DNA from: CAVXYG01 sp963706835
Lineage (GTDB): Bacteria; Actinomycetota; Actinomycetes; S36-B12; GCA-2699445
Assembly (NCBI GenBank): GCA_963706835.1
Contig: CAVPOB010000001.1
Span: 62,001-126,000, forward strand
DNA length: 64,000 nt
Direction: 5' to 3'
This document shows positions 28,900-39,225 of this stretch, piece after piece. Under the pieces are notes generated by a model. It was given only the letters and a program-made list of their open reading frames with translations, was not told the DNA's origin and did not search any database. Every line of letters begins with the position of its first letter. Position 1 is the first letter of the stretch. Both the position numbers and the translations under genes were made by a program.

Positions 28900-29771
28900 A
28901 TGTCCTCGCGTCAGCGGCTGCTGCTGGTCCACGCCCACCCCGACGACGAGACGATCACGTGCGGCGCGACGATGGCCCGCTACGCGGCCGCCGGCGCCGA
29001 CGTCACGCTGGTGACGTGCACCCTCGGGCGAGGAGGGCGAGGTGCTGCTGCCGGAGCTGGCGCACCTGGCCGCCGACGCAGACCGACCAGCTGGGCGGGC
29101 ACCGGCTGGAGGAGCTCGACGAGGCGATGCGGGCGCTGGGCGTGGCCGACTACCGGCATGCTCGGCGGCGCGGGCACGCTACCGCGACTCCGGGATGATG
29201 GGCACCCCCGCCAACGACGCCCCGCACTGCTTCTGGCGCGCGGACCTGCTGGAGGCGGCCACCCACCTGGTCGCCATCATTCGGGAGACCCGGCCACAGG
29301 TGCTCATCACCTACGACGACTTCGGCGGCTACGGGCACCCCGACCACATCCAGGCCCACCGGGTGGCCATGTACGGCACTGGTGCTGGCCGAGTGCGCAA
29401 CGCTTCCGCGCCGGACCTGGGCGAGCCGTGGTCGGTGGCGAAGGTGTACTGGACGGCGTTCCCGAAGTCCGTGATGCGGGACGGGATCCGGCGGCTGCGG
29501 GCGCGCGGGGAGACCACCGGCTTCGCGGCCATGGACCCCGATGACCTGCCGTTCGCGGTCGCCGACGATGCTGGTGACCACCGCGATCGACGGCATCGGC
29601 GTTCGCCGATCAGAAACTCGCCGCGATGCAGGCCCACGCCACGCAGATCGACCTGGACTCTGGCTTCTTCGCGATCAGCCACGAGCTGCTCGGCACCGAG
29701 TACTTCCGACTGGTGCGCGGCGGCCGGTCGCGTCCGACGGGCGCGAGACCGACCTCTTCGCGGGGCTGTGA
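28900..29771 (+). CDS. mshB: GlcNAc-Ins deacetylase MshB (mycothiol biosynthesis), frame-disrupted
   Basis: The N-terminus LLLVHAHPDDETITCGATMA holds the zinc-binding HPDDE motif of the LmbE/PIG-L family. Later parts (RDSGMMGTPAND, YDDFGGYGHPDHIQAHRVAM, VYWTAFPKSV) match MshB. MshB deacetylates GlcNAc-Ins, the second enzymatic step to mycothiol. Extra bases are inferred near 29027, 29078, 29157, 29179, 29380, 29570 and 29600. The downstream DUF6113 gene follows as in other actinobacteria. I infer a functional gene in a faulty sequence. Confidence 0.85.
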
Positions 29772-29772
29772 G

Positions 29773-30258
29773 ATGGAGGGCGCAGCGCCGCAGGCGGTCC
29801 GGGCGGTGCACCGGTGACCGGAGCACGCCACCCGTGCCCGCAGCCGGCACGGCCCGCTGGAGCCGGGGCTGGCTGCTGGTCGCTGCTGCCGGCCGGCTTC
29901 GTGCTCGGCGTGCTCGGCGGGTTCCTGCAGGAGCACCGGATCACCATGGGCTCGATCGATGTCCCGTGGGCCAGCGGTCCTCGTCGTGGCCGCGCTCGTG
30001 GCCGGCGATCCGGGCCGCTCTCCCTCAATCTCGGCGACCCGGTTGGCCGGCGGGCTGTGCTACGGCGGGCTGGTTGATCGCCACGGCGCTGCTCGCGCTG
30101 CCCAATCCGAGCGGGGACATCGTCTTCACCGATGATGCGGGGTCGCTGGGCTACCTGCTGGCGGGATCCTTGCTGGGCGCGGCGGCGGTCGTCTGGCCGC
30201 TGTTCCTCGACACCGACGAAGGGCGTCCCGACTGCCATGGGTGGAAGCCGATGGCTGA
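29773..30258 (+). CDS. DUF6113-like membrane protein, frame-disrupted
   Basis: Pieces in different frames (LLPAGFVLGVLGGFLQEHR, then AGWLIATALLALPNPSGDIV and YLLAGSLLGAAAVVWPLFLD) give a small protein with about four membrane helices. The family is regularly found directly after mshB in actinobacteria. The exact start and end are uncertain. ATG 29773 and TGA 30256-30258 are the best guesses, and the end overlaps the next start. The function is unknown. Confidence 0.55.
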
Positions 30259-30774
30259 TGGTGTCGGCGAGGGCCAGTTCAAGGCGGCCCTGCGCCGGTT
30301 CGCCTCCGGCGTCACGGTGGTGACCTGCCGGGCCGGTGACGTGGACCACGCCATGACGGCCAGCGCCTTCAGCGCGGTGTCGCTGGACCCGCCGCTGGTG
30401 CTGGTATGCGTCAACCGCCGCGCCCGGTTCGCCGACGCGCTGGCCCAGACGGACTGGTGGGGGGTGAGCATCCTCGCCGAGGACGAGCACGATGCCGCGC
30501 GCTGGTTCGCCACGTCCGGTCGGCCGCTGGTCGGCCAGCTGCGAGGGATTCGCGCACGTTCGCGGGGCCAGTGGCGTTGCGCTGCTGCGGCGGCAGCCTC
30601 GCCACGCTGGAGTGCCGCACCAATACCGTCCAACCGGCCGGTGATCACGATATCGTCGTCGGCGCGGTGATCTCGGCGACGATCGGCGAGCAGCACCACC
30701 CGCTGCTCTACTGGGAGGCCGACTACCGCCGGCTGGATCCGCGCGCCGAAGCATCTGGGCCACAGTCTGCATAG
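30251..30774 (+). CDS. Flavin reductase domain protein (FMN-binding split barrel), frame-disrupted
   Basis: From ATG 30251 the sequence FKAALRRFASGVTVVTC...MTASAFSAVSLDPPLVLVCV is the classic flavin reductase-like domain. The C-terminal part (LLYWEADYRRL) is in a shifted frame. Two extra bases (near 30551 and 30590) account for the breaks and give about 173 residues. Such proteins supply reduced FMN/FAD to monooxygenases or act as stand-alone NAD(P)H:flavin oxidoreductases. No partner oxygenase is nearby. Confidence 0.8.
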
Positions 30775-30812
30775 AGTGGAGATTCGCAAGTCTTCGAGGA
30801 GGGAGTCGGTCC

Positions 30813-32727
30813 GTGGCCGAGGACGAACGCCCCGAGGGTGGCCAGCCCGACCTCGACCCCGAGTCGCTCGCCAGCCCCCGAGCTCGCCCGCGCCCGTGAG
30901 TCCCGAGTCGATCGGTGCGTCGGGTGCCGAGCCGCGGCGCAGCAGCCGGTGGACGAGCCAAGGCGGCGACGATGCGGCGGCGGATAGCGGCCGGGGCCTG
31001 CCGCTGGCCGCCAAGATCGGCATCGGCGTGGCGGCCGGCATTGCCGTGCTCTACGCGGTCGGCGTGCTCTGGTCGGCTGGGGGCGTCCCCAACAACACGG
31101 TCGTTGCCGGCGTGCAGATCGGCGGGCTGAGCGAGGAGGACGCCGCGGCGAAGATGTCGGCACGATCTGGCTGAGCAGTCCGAGGCGCCCATTGCGGTCG
31201 CTGCCCGGGGGGCTGAGGGCGCGATCGACCCGGTCGCGGCCGAGTTGTCGGCCGACTACGACGCAACCGCCGAGATCGCCTCGGGCCCCATCTTCAACCC
31301 GATCCGGCTCCTCCAGCACATCACCGGCCAGGACGTCGAAGTCGCGCCGGTCCTGGTCGTCAACGAGCAACTGCTCGACCAGGAGTTGGCGCGCTTCGCC
31401 ACGACATCCGATGAGCCGGCCGTCGAACCGGTGATCACCATGTCGGTCGATCAGCCAACGCTGGAGCCGGGCGCAGCCCGGCGAGGGCATCGACCCAGAG
31501 GCCTCGGCAGACCTCATCCTGTCGTCCTACCTCTTCACGACCGGGCCGCTCGACCTGCCAGTCACCGAGCTGGAGCCCATCGTCAGCGACGAGGAGGCCG
31601 CAGCGCGTGCTCCAGGCGTACGCCGTGCCGGCGGTCAGCGGACCGGTCGAAGCTCACCTTCGACTCCAGCACCGACACGCTGGCTGTGGAGACCATCGCG
31701 GAGGCGCTGTCCTTCGCGGCGGCGGAGGGCACGCTGCAGCCGCAGCTCAACGTGGAAGTGGTGCGCGCCGGACTGCCGGTCCTCGCCGAGACCGAGGATC
31801 CGGGCACCGACGCCACCTGGGATGTCTCCTCGGGCAAGCCGGTCGTCGTGCCGAGCAAGCAGGGCCTCGGGGTCCCCGATGAGGATCTCACTGACGGCGA
31901 TCCTGGCCGTCCTGCCGAACACCGAGCCCGCGGAGCGCACGGCGGAACTGGCGATCGTCTCGACCGACCGGCGCTGACCACTGAGGATGCCCAGGCGCTC
32001 AACATCACCGAGAAGCTGAGCAGCTTCACCCAGCAGTTCGACTACGCGCGAGTACCGCGAGGTCAACGTCGGCCAGGCCGCCGAATACATGAACGGCAAG
32101 GTGCTCCTGCCCGGCGACGTGTTCTCGATGAACGAGACGATCATGGAGCGGACCGAGGCCAACGGCTACACCTCCGGGACGTTCATCTCGCGGCGGCCGG
32201 TTCGAGGAGGGCCTCGGCGGCGGCGTCTCGATCGCGACGACCGCGACCTGGACCGCTGCGTTCTTCGCGGGACTGGAAGCCGTCGAGGTGAATCCGCACT
32301 CGTTGTACATCTCCCGCTACCAGCCTGGGTTGGAGGCCACGGTCGCCTGGGGGCTGCTCGACCTGAAGTTCGCCAACAACACCGGCAACGGCGTGCTCAT
32401 CACCACCGATCCGCAGGCGGCACCTTCATCACGGTGACCATGTGGGGCACCAAGCCAGTACGAGCGACATCTACGACGTCTCCAGCGACCGCTACAACAT
32501 CACGCCGTACCCCACGAGGTACGACACCGTCCTCCGAGTGCACCAGCCAGGGCGGGGTGAACGGCTTCACCATCGATGTCTGGCGGGTGTTCGAGAAGGA
32601 CGGCCAGGAGGTCGAGCGGGAGAAGTTCACGACACGCTACGACCCGACCACGCGGTACGTCTGCGGTTCGCCGCCGGCCCCGGCGCCGAGTCCGACCGCA
32701 GAGGCATCGCCTGCGCCGAGCGGCTGA
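30813..32727 (+). CDS. VanW family protein, frame-disrupted
   Basis: Joined frames give a protein of about 630 residues with a cytoplasmic acidic/Pro-rich N-terminus, one membrane segment (IGIGVAAGIAVLYAVGVLW) and repeated peptidoglycan-binding-type modules (VVNEQLLDQELARFA, VSSGKPVVVPSKQGLGV). The VanW domain follows (GDVFSMNETIMERTEANGY, HSLYISRYQPGLEATVAWG, FANNTGNGVLIT), then a Pro/Ser-rich tail. About nine single extra bases break the frame. The GTG start follows a GAGGAGGGAG ribosome-binding sequence. It is probably a cell-wall-associated protein of unknown biochemical role. Confidence 0.85.
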
Positions 32728-32737
32728 CCGGCGAGGC

Positions 32738-33754
32738 TCAGTCGTCGGCGATTCGGTCCACGGGGCTGGCCGCGACCGGTTCCGGGGCGCGGTAGACGTA
32801 GTTGTGGTGCAGGGTGAAGCCCAACCCGTCGTAGAGCGCGATCGCTGGCTCGGCGTCGGCGTTGACCCGCAGGAACCAGCGCGTCGTGCCCTGCTCGTGG
32901 CTCCATTGCAGCAGCGCGGCCATGATGGCCGTGGCGATCCCCCGCCGGCGTGCCCGCGGCGCCGTCACCATGTTGTTGGCGCCGGCCCATTCCCCGACAA
33001 GGACGCCGCGGCCGATCCCGAGCAGTTCCCCCGAATCGCTGCGGCGGCAGGAGACGAAGGCCGTCCGCTGCGGCGCGGCGAGGATCGGGCGAACATCCTG
33101 CAGCGACCCCACGTCGTCGCCCTCCAGCAGCGCCAGCCATTCCTCATCGGGACTCTCGGCGATGGTGATGGCAAGGTCGCTGCGGCCCATGGCGGATCCG
33201 GTGGCGATGAACAGTCGCTGCGTCGCGGCCACCATCAGTTTGGATCGCCGCACCACCGACCAGCCGCCCTCCTCGTAGACGTCGTCGAAGGGACTGGGGC
33301 TGGGGATCTGCAGCAGCGGCAGGGCATCGCGCTCCCCGTACCACTTCGCCACCACACCCAAGGCCGAGTGCAGCGCCCGGTCCGGGGTTCCAGCGACCCG
33401 TACCGAGTTGGCCCGCCCGGCCTGCGCGCCGGCCCACCGCAGCCGCCACGTGCCCAGATCGAGGTGCTCCAGCGGCGGCCAAGTCGCCTCAGCCAGCTCC
33501 TGCATGCGGTAGGCAGACCCTTCCGGCGGAATGACGCGGGCGATCTCGACCGCGTCGAAGGGGACGCGCACCGTGGTTTCGTCCCGCCTGCGCAGCATCA
33601 GGATTGCGTCGTCACCGGTGCCGCTCCAGCGCACGAGCACCCCGACCGCCTCCGCGTGGCTGAGCCCGAGCGGGTCCAACTTGTACCGCAGCGTGACCCG
33701 CCGTCCCACGTCGGCGGGGGAGGCGTCTACCCGGCGCAGGGCCCGGCGCTCCAT
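32738..33754 (-). CDS. GNAT acetyltransferase, Rv0428c-like two-domain type
   Basis: This 338-residue protein has an N-terminal SH3-like barrel (VGRRVTLRYKL, RRRDETTVRVPFDAVEIARVIPP), a linker domain, and a C-terminal GNAT domain with the acetyl-CoA motif RARRRGIATAIMAAL and closing ALYDGLGF. It resembles the actinobacterial family annotated as N-acetylglutamate synthase-like GNATs that sits beside fdxA. It is not MshD, which has two tandem GNAT domains. The substrate is unknown. The gene is intact and divergent from fdxA. Confidence 0.8.
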   Translation of the reverse strand: MERRALRRVDASPADVGRRVTLRYKLDPLGLSHAEAVGVLVRWSGTGDDAILMLRRRDETTVRVPFDAVEIARVIPPEGSAYRMQELAEATWPPLEHLDLGTWRLRWAGAQAGRANSVRVAGTPDRALHSALGVVAKWYGERDALPLLQIPSPSPFDDVYEEGGWSVVRRSKLMVAATQRLFIATGSAMGRSDLAITIAESPDEEWLALLEGDDVGSLQDVRPILAAPQRTAFVSCRRSDSGELLGIGRGVLVGEWAGANNMVTAPRARRRGIATAIMAALLQWSHEQGTTRWFLRVNADAEPAIALYDGLGFTLHHNYVYRAPEPVAASPVDRIADD

Positions 33755-33885
33755 CAGCGTGAGCCCAGCGGGCGACGACTCGCCACGCTCACAAGGCGAT
33801 ACCCGTTGCGAACCCGATGCACGGTGGCACGATACTAGGGCTACCAGCCCGTGGTGCCCCCAGCAACGACGAACAGGAGCCCGGC

Positions 33886-34218
33886 ATGACCTACATCATC
33901 GCCCAGCCGTGCGTGGATCTGAAGGATCGAGCCTGCGTGGACGAATGCCCCGTCGACTGCATCTACGAGGGCAACCGCATGCTCTACATCCACCCGGACG
34001 AGTGCGTGGACTGCGGTGCCTGCGAGCCGGTCTGCCCGGTGGAGGCCATCTACTACGAGGACGATGTGCCCGAGGAGTGGAAGGACTACACCGAGGCCAA
34101 CGCGGAGTTCTTCAACGACATCGACAGCGCCGACCTCGGTGGTGCTGCCAGTCACGGCCCGTTCGCCAAGGACGCCGCGCTCGTGGTCGCCCTTCCGCCG
34201 CAGGAACACGACGAGTAG
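33886..34218 (+). CDS. fdxA: 7Fe ferredoxin FdxA/FdxC
   Basis: This 110-residue protein carries one [3Fe-4S] and one [4Fe-4S] cluster. The Cys pattern is C9, C17, C21, C25 followed by C40-x2-C43-x2-C46-x3-C50, with ECPVDCIYEG and CVDCGACEPVCPVEA. Its acidic C-terminal extension is typical of actinobacterial ferredoxins. AGGAG lies 8 nt before the ATG. An upstream CGATACTAGG motif is shared with the DUF3117 gene leader. It probably serves as a general electron carrier. Confidence 0.95.
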   Translation: MTYIIAQPCVDLKDRACVDECPVDCIYEGNRMLYIHPDECVDCGACEPVCPVEAIYYEDDVPEEWKDYTEANAEFFNDIDSADLGGAASHGPFAKDAALVVALPPQEHDE

Positions 34219-34220
34219 TC

Positions 34221-35332
34221 GTGCCGGGATTGGCGCAGCGACTCCCGGAGTTCCCCTGGGACACGCTGGCGCAGGCCAAGGCCCAGGCCGGGCAGCACCC
34301 CGGCGGCATCGTCGACCTGAGCATCGGCACGCCCGGTCGATCCGACGCCGGCGGTGGCGCAGCAGGCGCTGGCGGCCGCGGCTGACGCCCCCGGCTACCC
34401 GACCACCGCCGGGGCCCCGATGGTGCACGCAGCCGTCCGGCGGTGGGCGTCGCGGACTTTGCAGGCGACCAACCCCGACCGGCTCGGCGTGCTGCCGGCC
34501 ATCGGGACCAAGGAACTGGTGGCCTGGCTGCCCACCCTGCTGGGGCTCGGGGCCTCCGACACGGTGGTGATCCCAGAGATCGCCTACCCCACGTACGAGG
34601 TCGGCGCCCTCGTGGCCGGGTGCACCGTCGTGCGATCCGACGCCACCGTCGCCCTCGGCCCGCGGCCGGCGTCGCTGATCTGGCTCAACTCGCCGTCCAA
34701 CCCCACCGGCAGGGTGCTAGGGGCGAAGCACCTCGCCAAGGTGGTGTCGTTCGCCCGCGAGCGCGGCGCGATCGTGGTCAGCGACGAGTGCTACTTCGAG
34801 TTGGCTTGGTCGGATGATCCCGAGCAGCGGCCGGTGTCGATCCTGCACCCTGATGTCTGCGGCGGCAGCGCCGACTCGGTGCTCGCGCTGCACTCGCTGT
34901 CGAAGCGCTCCAACCTCGCCGGGTACCGGTTCGGCTTCGCGCTGGGGGACGAGCGCCTGCATCGCCGCGCTGCTGGCGGCGCGCAAGCACACCGGGTTCA
35001 TGGTGCCCACGCCCGTGCAGCATGCCGCAGCCGCTGTCCTGGACGACGACGCCCACGTCGCTGAGCAACGCGCCCGGTACCGCGCTCGGCGGGAACTGCT
35101 GCTCTCGGCCCTCGCTGCGGCCGGGTTCGCAGTGGATCACAGCGAGGCGGGCCTGTACCTGTGGGCGACGCGCGATGAGGACTGCTGGGACAGCGTCGCG
35201 TGGCTGGCGCAGCGCGGCATCCTGGTCGCTCCCGGGGCCTTCTACGGCCCTGGCGGTGGGCGCCACGTCAGGGTTGCGCTCACCGCCACCGACGAGCGGG
35301 TGGCGGCCGCGGCGCGTCGGCTGTCGGCGTAG
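34221..35332 (+). CDS. dapC: Succinyldiaminopimelate transaminase DapC, frame-disrupted
   Basis: This type I PLP aminotransferase begins at GTG 34221, three bases after fdxA. Motifs include YPTTAGAP, IGTKELVAWLP, WLNSPSNPTG, SDECYFE and the PLP-lysine segment SLSKRSNLAGYRFGF. Two single extra bases (near 34335 and 34967) break the frame. Removing them yields 369 residues matching DapC. It converts N-succinyl-2-amino-6-ketopimelate to succinyl-DAP, acting between DapD and DapE, both encoded 3-4 kb downstream. Confidence 0.9.
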
Positions 35333-35370
35333 TGAGGGGGGCGGCACGGGCTGCCGAGAGCAGCGCCGAC

Positions 35371-35376
35371 TACGGT
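35371..35376 (+). promoter_or_regulatory. -10 box upstream of citrate synthase
   Basis: TACGGT would start transcription near 35383, leaving a leader of about 54 nt with a GGAGGGA ribosome-binding site at 35424-35430. Confidence 0.4.
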
Positions 35377-35436
35377 GGGACTGCGGTGGCCGAAGGTGGG
35401 ACGGCCAAGGCACATGGCCATATGGAGGGAGCACTG

Positions 35437-36721
35437 ATGACTGACGCCGTGCTGCAGTACGACGACCAGGAACTCCAGCTGCCGGAGGTGCCGGCCACCG
35501 ATGGCGCGTCCGGGCTACGACGTGTCGTCGTTGTTGAAGACGACCGGACACACGGCGTTGGACAACGGATTCACCAACACCGCTGCCTGCCGTTCGGCCA
35601 TCACCTACATCGACGGCGATGTCGGCATCCTGCGCTACCGGGGCTACCCGATCGAGCAGCTGGCCGCGCGGTCGTCGTATCTGGAAGTGGCCTACCTGCT
35701 CATCTACGGCGAACTGCCGACGGCGGTGGAGCTGGACGCCTTCACCGCCCGGCTGAAGCGCCACACGCTGCTCCACGAGGACATGCGGCGGCTGTTCGAG
35801 GGGTTCCCGCGCAACGCCCATCCCATGCCCGTGCTGTCCAGCGCAGTCAGCGCGCTGTCCACCTTCTACGAGGATTCGCTAGACCCCTTCGACCCGGAGC
35901 AGGTCGAGATCTCCACGGTGCGGCTGATGGCCAAGCTGCCGACCATCGCCGCCTACGCCTACAAGAAGAGCGTCGGCCAGCCCTACCTGTACCCGGACAA
36001 CTCCCTGGAGTACGTGCCGAACTTCCTGCGGATGACCTTCGGCCTGCCGCCGGAGCCGTACGAGGTGAACCCCGTCGTGGCGCAGGCACTGGACATGCTG
36101 TTGATCCTGCACGCCGACCACGAGCAGAATTGCTCGACCTCCACGGTGCGGCTCGTGGGGTCGTCCCACGCCAACCTCTTCGCCTCCGTATCGGCAGGCA
36201 TCAACGCCCTGTTCGGCCCGCTGCACGGCGGCGCGAACCAGGCGGTGCTGGAGATGCTGCAGAACATCCACGCCTCCGGCGGCGGGGTGAAGACCTTCAT
36301 CCGGCAGGTAAAGGCGCGCGACCACGGCGTGAAGCTCATGGGCTTCGGCCACCGCGTCTACAAGAACTACGACCCGCGCGCGGCCATCGTGAAGGAGTCC
36401 GCCTACCGGGTCTTCGAGGAGCTCAACGTCTCCGACCCGCTGCTGGACATCGCACTGCGGCTAGAGCAGACCGCGCTGGCCGATGACTTCTTCGTCTCGC
36501 GCAAGCTGTACCCCAACGTCGACTTCTACACCGGGCTGATCTACAAGGCCATGGGCTTCCCGACTCGGATGTTCACCGGCCTGTTCGCCATGGGGCGGCT
36601 TCCCGGATGGATCGCGCAGTGGCGCGAGATGATCGCCGACCCGGACACCAAGATCGGCCGGCCCCGGCAGGTCTACACCGGGCCCGTCGAGCGCGACTAC
36701 GTGCCGGTCGAGGCGCGCTGA
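35437..36721 (+). CDS. gltA: Citrate synthase, one frameshift near the N-terminus
   Basis: After removal of one extra C near 35516 the protein is 427 residues, normal for hexameric bacterial citrate synthase. Active-site regions are LHADHEQN, GFGHRVYKNYDPRA and NVDFYTG. The N-terminal TYIDGDVGILRYRGYPIEQLA is characteristic. It condenses acetyl-CoA and oxaloacetate. ATG 35437 is fixed by GGAGGGA 6 nt upstream. Its stop is 3 bp from the end of the convergent M15-like gene. Confidence 0.93.
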
Positions 36722-36724
36722 GCC

Positions 36725-37435
36725 TCAGCTGCCCCGGATCACGTCCACATGGATGTGATCGAGGTGGCGACTGATGGGATCGGTGGCGCCCGTCGGATTG
36801 CTGTAGGGACGCCACCCCTGCGCGGATCGGCGCGCCGACCAGATCCGGTCGTCGAAGATGATCACAGCGATCTCGAGCCGCTCGGCGTTCGCTACGAGCC
36901 AGTTGGTGACCTCCCAGCCGCGCGCTCGCTGCGCCTCGTCGCCGACGGGCCGGAAGAACAGGTCGATCGCGCGGCCGTCGTAATGCGCGCTGCGGGCGCC
37001 ATGGCCGGTAGAGATGCCGCCGGGGGCGAACCCGCCGTAGGGGATAGGTCCGAAGACATCACGGACTTCGTCGAAGACGAGCTGGGCCCGGGGCGTCAGC
37101 CCCGTCTCGGTCAAGGCCTGCTGCTGCAGCCCTCGCGCGGAGGCGATGCGGCAGGTCACGCCCTCAGCCTCAGCCAGTGCCAGGTCCGCGGGGGCCACCG
37201 ACGCATCGACGGGCGCCTCGGTCGCCTCGGTCGCAGTCGCGGCGGCAGTGGTCAGCGCCGCTGCCTCATCCGGAGGAACCTCGACGGAGGTTCCGTCGTT
37301 CAGCGGCAGTGCGCACGTCGGGGAGATTCCGAACACCCCCGTGATCCCGCCAACGCGGTCGGGCAGTTGCGCGAACCACGGAAAGGCCACGACCAGCAGC
37401 ACTGCTGCCAAGACAAACGCCGCGAATCGCCCCAT
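36725..37435 (-). CDS. Secreted or anchored M15-like peptidase domain protein
   Basis: This 236-residue protein has an N-terminal membrane/signal segment (FAAFVLAAVLLVVAFPWF), a low-complexity Ala/Thr/Glu linker (about 65-95), and a C-terminal domain with GHGARSAHYDGRAIDLFF and HLDHIHVDV. These fit the metal site of VanY/ARB-07466-type D-Ala-D-Ala carboxypeptidase-like domains. It probably trims peptidoglycan or is a non-catalytic relative. Confidence 0.75.
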   Translation of the reverse strand: MGRFAAFVLAAVLLVVAFPWFAQLPDRVGGITGVFGISPTCALPLNDGTSVEVPPDEAAALTTAAATATEATEAPVDASVAPADLALAEAEGVTCRIASARGLQQQALTETGLTPRAQLVFDEVRDVFGPIPYGGFAPGGISTGHGARSAHYDGRAIDLFFRPVGDEAQRARGWEVTNWLVANAERLEIAVIIFDDRIWSARRSAQGWRPYSNPTGATDPISRHLDHIHVDVIRGS

Positions 37436-37496
37436 CGTTCAAGGGTAGGTCCGAGCCGCAACGCCCGCCTCCCGCGACGGTTGGGCCGGGGTGGCG

Positions 37497-37612
37497 GCGT
37501 GTGCGCGGATTCGCGGCGGGTGCGGCGGCGGGTGCGGCGGGTGTGCGGCGGGTGCGGCGGGTGCGGCGGGTGCGGCGGGTGCGGCGGGTGTGCGGCGGGT
37601 GCGGCGTCGCTC
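37497..37612. repeat. 9-bp GCGGGTGCG tandem repeat
   Basis: GCGGCGGGT-type steps repeat about a dozen times with occasional TGT variants. It has no coding support. Minus-strand frames give Pro-His repeats only because of the 9-bp period. Confidence 0.85.
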
Positions 37613-37671
37613 CCCGTCTTCGCGCGCCGTGGGGCGGGCCTTCGCGACGGTGAATGCCTGCTGCTGCGGAA

Positions 37672-37905
37672 GACTGCACCCGATCTGGGGGTTTGCACCC
37701 GCCGCGGGGGCTGAATCGGCCTCGTGGCGGCAGGGTCTGCACCCGGTATGGGGGTTTGCACCCGAAACGGGGGCTATGGCGGTGTCCGAGGGGCTGCTGC
37801 GCCCCCGTTTCGGGTGCAAGCCCCCGTTGCGGGTGCAAACTTCGTGCTCGCAGGGGCCGCAGCGCCCCCGTTTCGGGTGCAAGCCCCCGTTGCGGGTGCA
37901 AACGC
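37672..37905. repeat. Dyad-symmetric intergenic repeat element, locus C
   Basis: Forward units start at 37676 and 37739 (63 bp). Reverse units end at 37836 and 37899 (63 bp). The central span is 98 bp and the core element is 224 bp. Triplets in forward orientation are atc/ccg, gta/aaa, then caa/aaa twice. It lies between the 5' end of the M15-like gene and the 3' end of dapD. Confidence 0.85.
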
Positions 37906-38036
37906 CGCGGTCGGATAGGCGGCTGCCCCGTCGCGTTCCGATCCGTCTGGCCCGAGCTGTGTCGGCGTTCGCAATGCGGAGCTTGTCGTCCGACGAACGT
38001 AGAGGCGGTCTCACGGAGGGACCCCCCGCGTCCCTG

Positions 38037-38235
38037 GCGCCCAAGGCGCAGCCCCACAGCCGGCGCCGCGCGCAGCCCCGAAAGCCCGCGCCGCGCGCAG
38101 CCCCGACGCCGGCGCCGCGCGAAGCCCCACGCCCGCGCCGCGCGAAGCCCCGAAACCGGGCGCCGCCGCAGACAGCCCCGAAACCGGGCGCCGCCGCGCG
38201 GCAGCCCCGAAACCGGCGCAGCCCCGAGCACCGAC
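38037..38235. repeat. Degenerate GC-rich tandem repeat beyond the dapD 3' end
   Basis: Variants of AAGCCCCGAAACCGGGCGCC and GCGCAGCCCCG repeat about eight times with a variable period near 23-30 bp. No gene is supported here. Confidence 0.65.
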
Positions 38236-38260
38236 AGGCCCACCCGGTCTGCGGGCGCGC

Positions 38261-39214
38261 TCAGTTGGCGTGCAGCGCCTCGTTCAGGCCGCCCCAGGAT
38301 CCGCTGCGCCGCACGGCCTCGACCGCGCCGGTGGTGGAGTTGCGCCGGAACAGCCAGCCCGGTTGACCCGACAACTCCCTTGCCTTGGCGACGCCGCCGT
38401 CCGGGAGCGTCACCTTGGTGCCAGCGGTCACGTACAGCCCTGCCTCCACCACACATCCGTCGCCCAGCGAGATGCCGACGCCAGCGTTGGCGCCGACCAA
38501 GCACTCGCTGCCCAAGGTGATGACCTGCTTGCCGCCCCCGGAGAGCGTGCCCATCACCGACGCGCCGCCGCCCAGGTCGGTGCCCGGACCGAGCACGACC
38601 CCTGCTGAGATGCGCCCCTCGACCATCGAAGGGCCGAGCGTGCCGGCGTTGAAGTTGCAGAATCCCTCGTGCATCACGGTGGTGCCCTCCGCCAGGTGCG
38701 CGCCGAGCCGCACCCGGTCGGCATCGGCGATCCGCACACCACTGGGGACGACGTAGTCCACCATGCGGGGGAACTTGTCGACGCCGAGGACGTTGAGCGT
38801 CGTGCCCCGCAGTCGCGCCCGCCCGCGGGCCTCTGCAAGAGCATCGACGGCCACCGGGCCCAGCGAGGTCCACGCCACATTGGGCAGCACGCCGAAGATC
38901 CCATCGACGTTGATGGTGCGGGGCCGGACCAGGCGGTGGGACAGCAGATGCAGCCGCAGGTATGCGTCGGCTACGTCGACGGGGGGTTGCTGCAGGTCGG
39001 CGATGACGGTCCGCACTGTGCGCACCGTGGTCCCCCGGATCTCATCGCGGTCGATCGCGCCGCTGATCCACGGGATCTCCGTTGCGGTCTCCCCGAGCGC
39101 AGGCCGTGGGTACCAGACGTCCAGCACCTCCTCCCCGCTCAGCGTCGCCAAGCCGATGGCGGTGGCGGGTCCGGTGACGGGGGACATGTCGAGTGATGGA
39201 GTCGCATCGGTCAC
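38261..39214 (-). CDS. dapD: 2,3,4,5-tetrahydropyridine-2,6-dicarboxylate N-succinyltransferase DapD
   Basis: This 317-residue actinobacterial-type DapD has an N-terminal globular domain and a left-handed beta-helix (VRIADADRVRLGAHLAEGTT, MHEGFCNFNAGTLGPSMVEG, GGGASVMGTLSGGGKQVI, GANAGVGISLGDGCVVEAG). It succinylates tetrahydrodipicolinate in lysine/mDAP synthesis. The GTG start is 17 bp from the divergent dapE start. Its -10 box overlaps that of dapE. Confidence 0.96.
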   Translation of the reverse strand: MTDATPSLDMSPVTGPATAIGLATLSGEEVLDVWYPRPALGETATEIPWISGAIDRDEIRGTTVRTVRTVIADLQQPPVDVADAYLRLHLLSHRLVRPRTINVDGIFGVLPNVAWTSLGPVAVDALAEARGRARLRGTTLNVLGVDKFPRMVDYVVPSGVRIADADRVRLGAHLAEGTTVMHEGFCNFNAGTLGPSMVEGRISAGVVLGPGTDLGGGASVMGTLSGGGKQVITLGSECLVGANAGVGISLGDGCVVEAGLYVTAGTKVTLPDGGVAKARELSGQPGWLFRRNSTTGAVEAVRRSGSWGGLNEALHAN

Positions 39215-39219
39215 TCGGC

Positions 39220-39225
39220 TACGGT
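39220..39225 (+). promoter_or_regulatory. -10 box of leaderless dapE
   Basis: TACGGT is 6 nt from GTG 39232. It shares five base pairs with the dapD -10 box on the other strand. Confidence 0.6.

Noticed and set aside
32738..33754. MshD mycothiol synthase
   Set aside because: Only one GNAT domain is present, with an N-terminal SH3-like barrel. MshD has two tandem GNAT domains. The Rv0428c-like family fits better.
37497..37612. Pro-His repeat protein on the minus strand
   Set aside because: It is produced by the 9-bp repeat alone, with no start context and no domain on either side.
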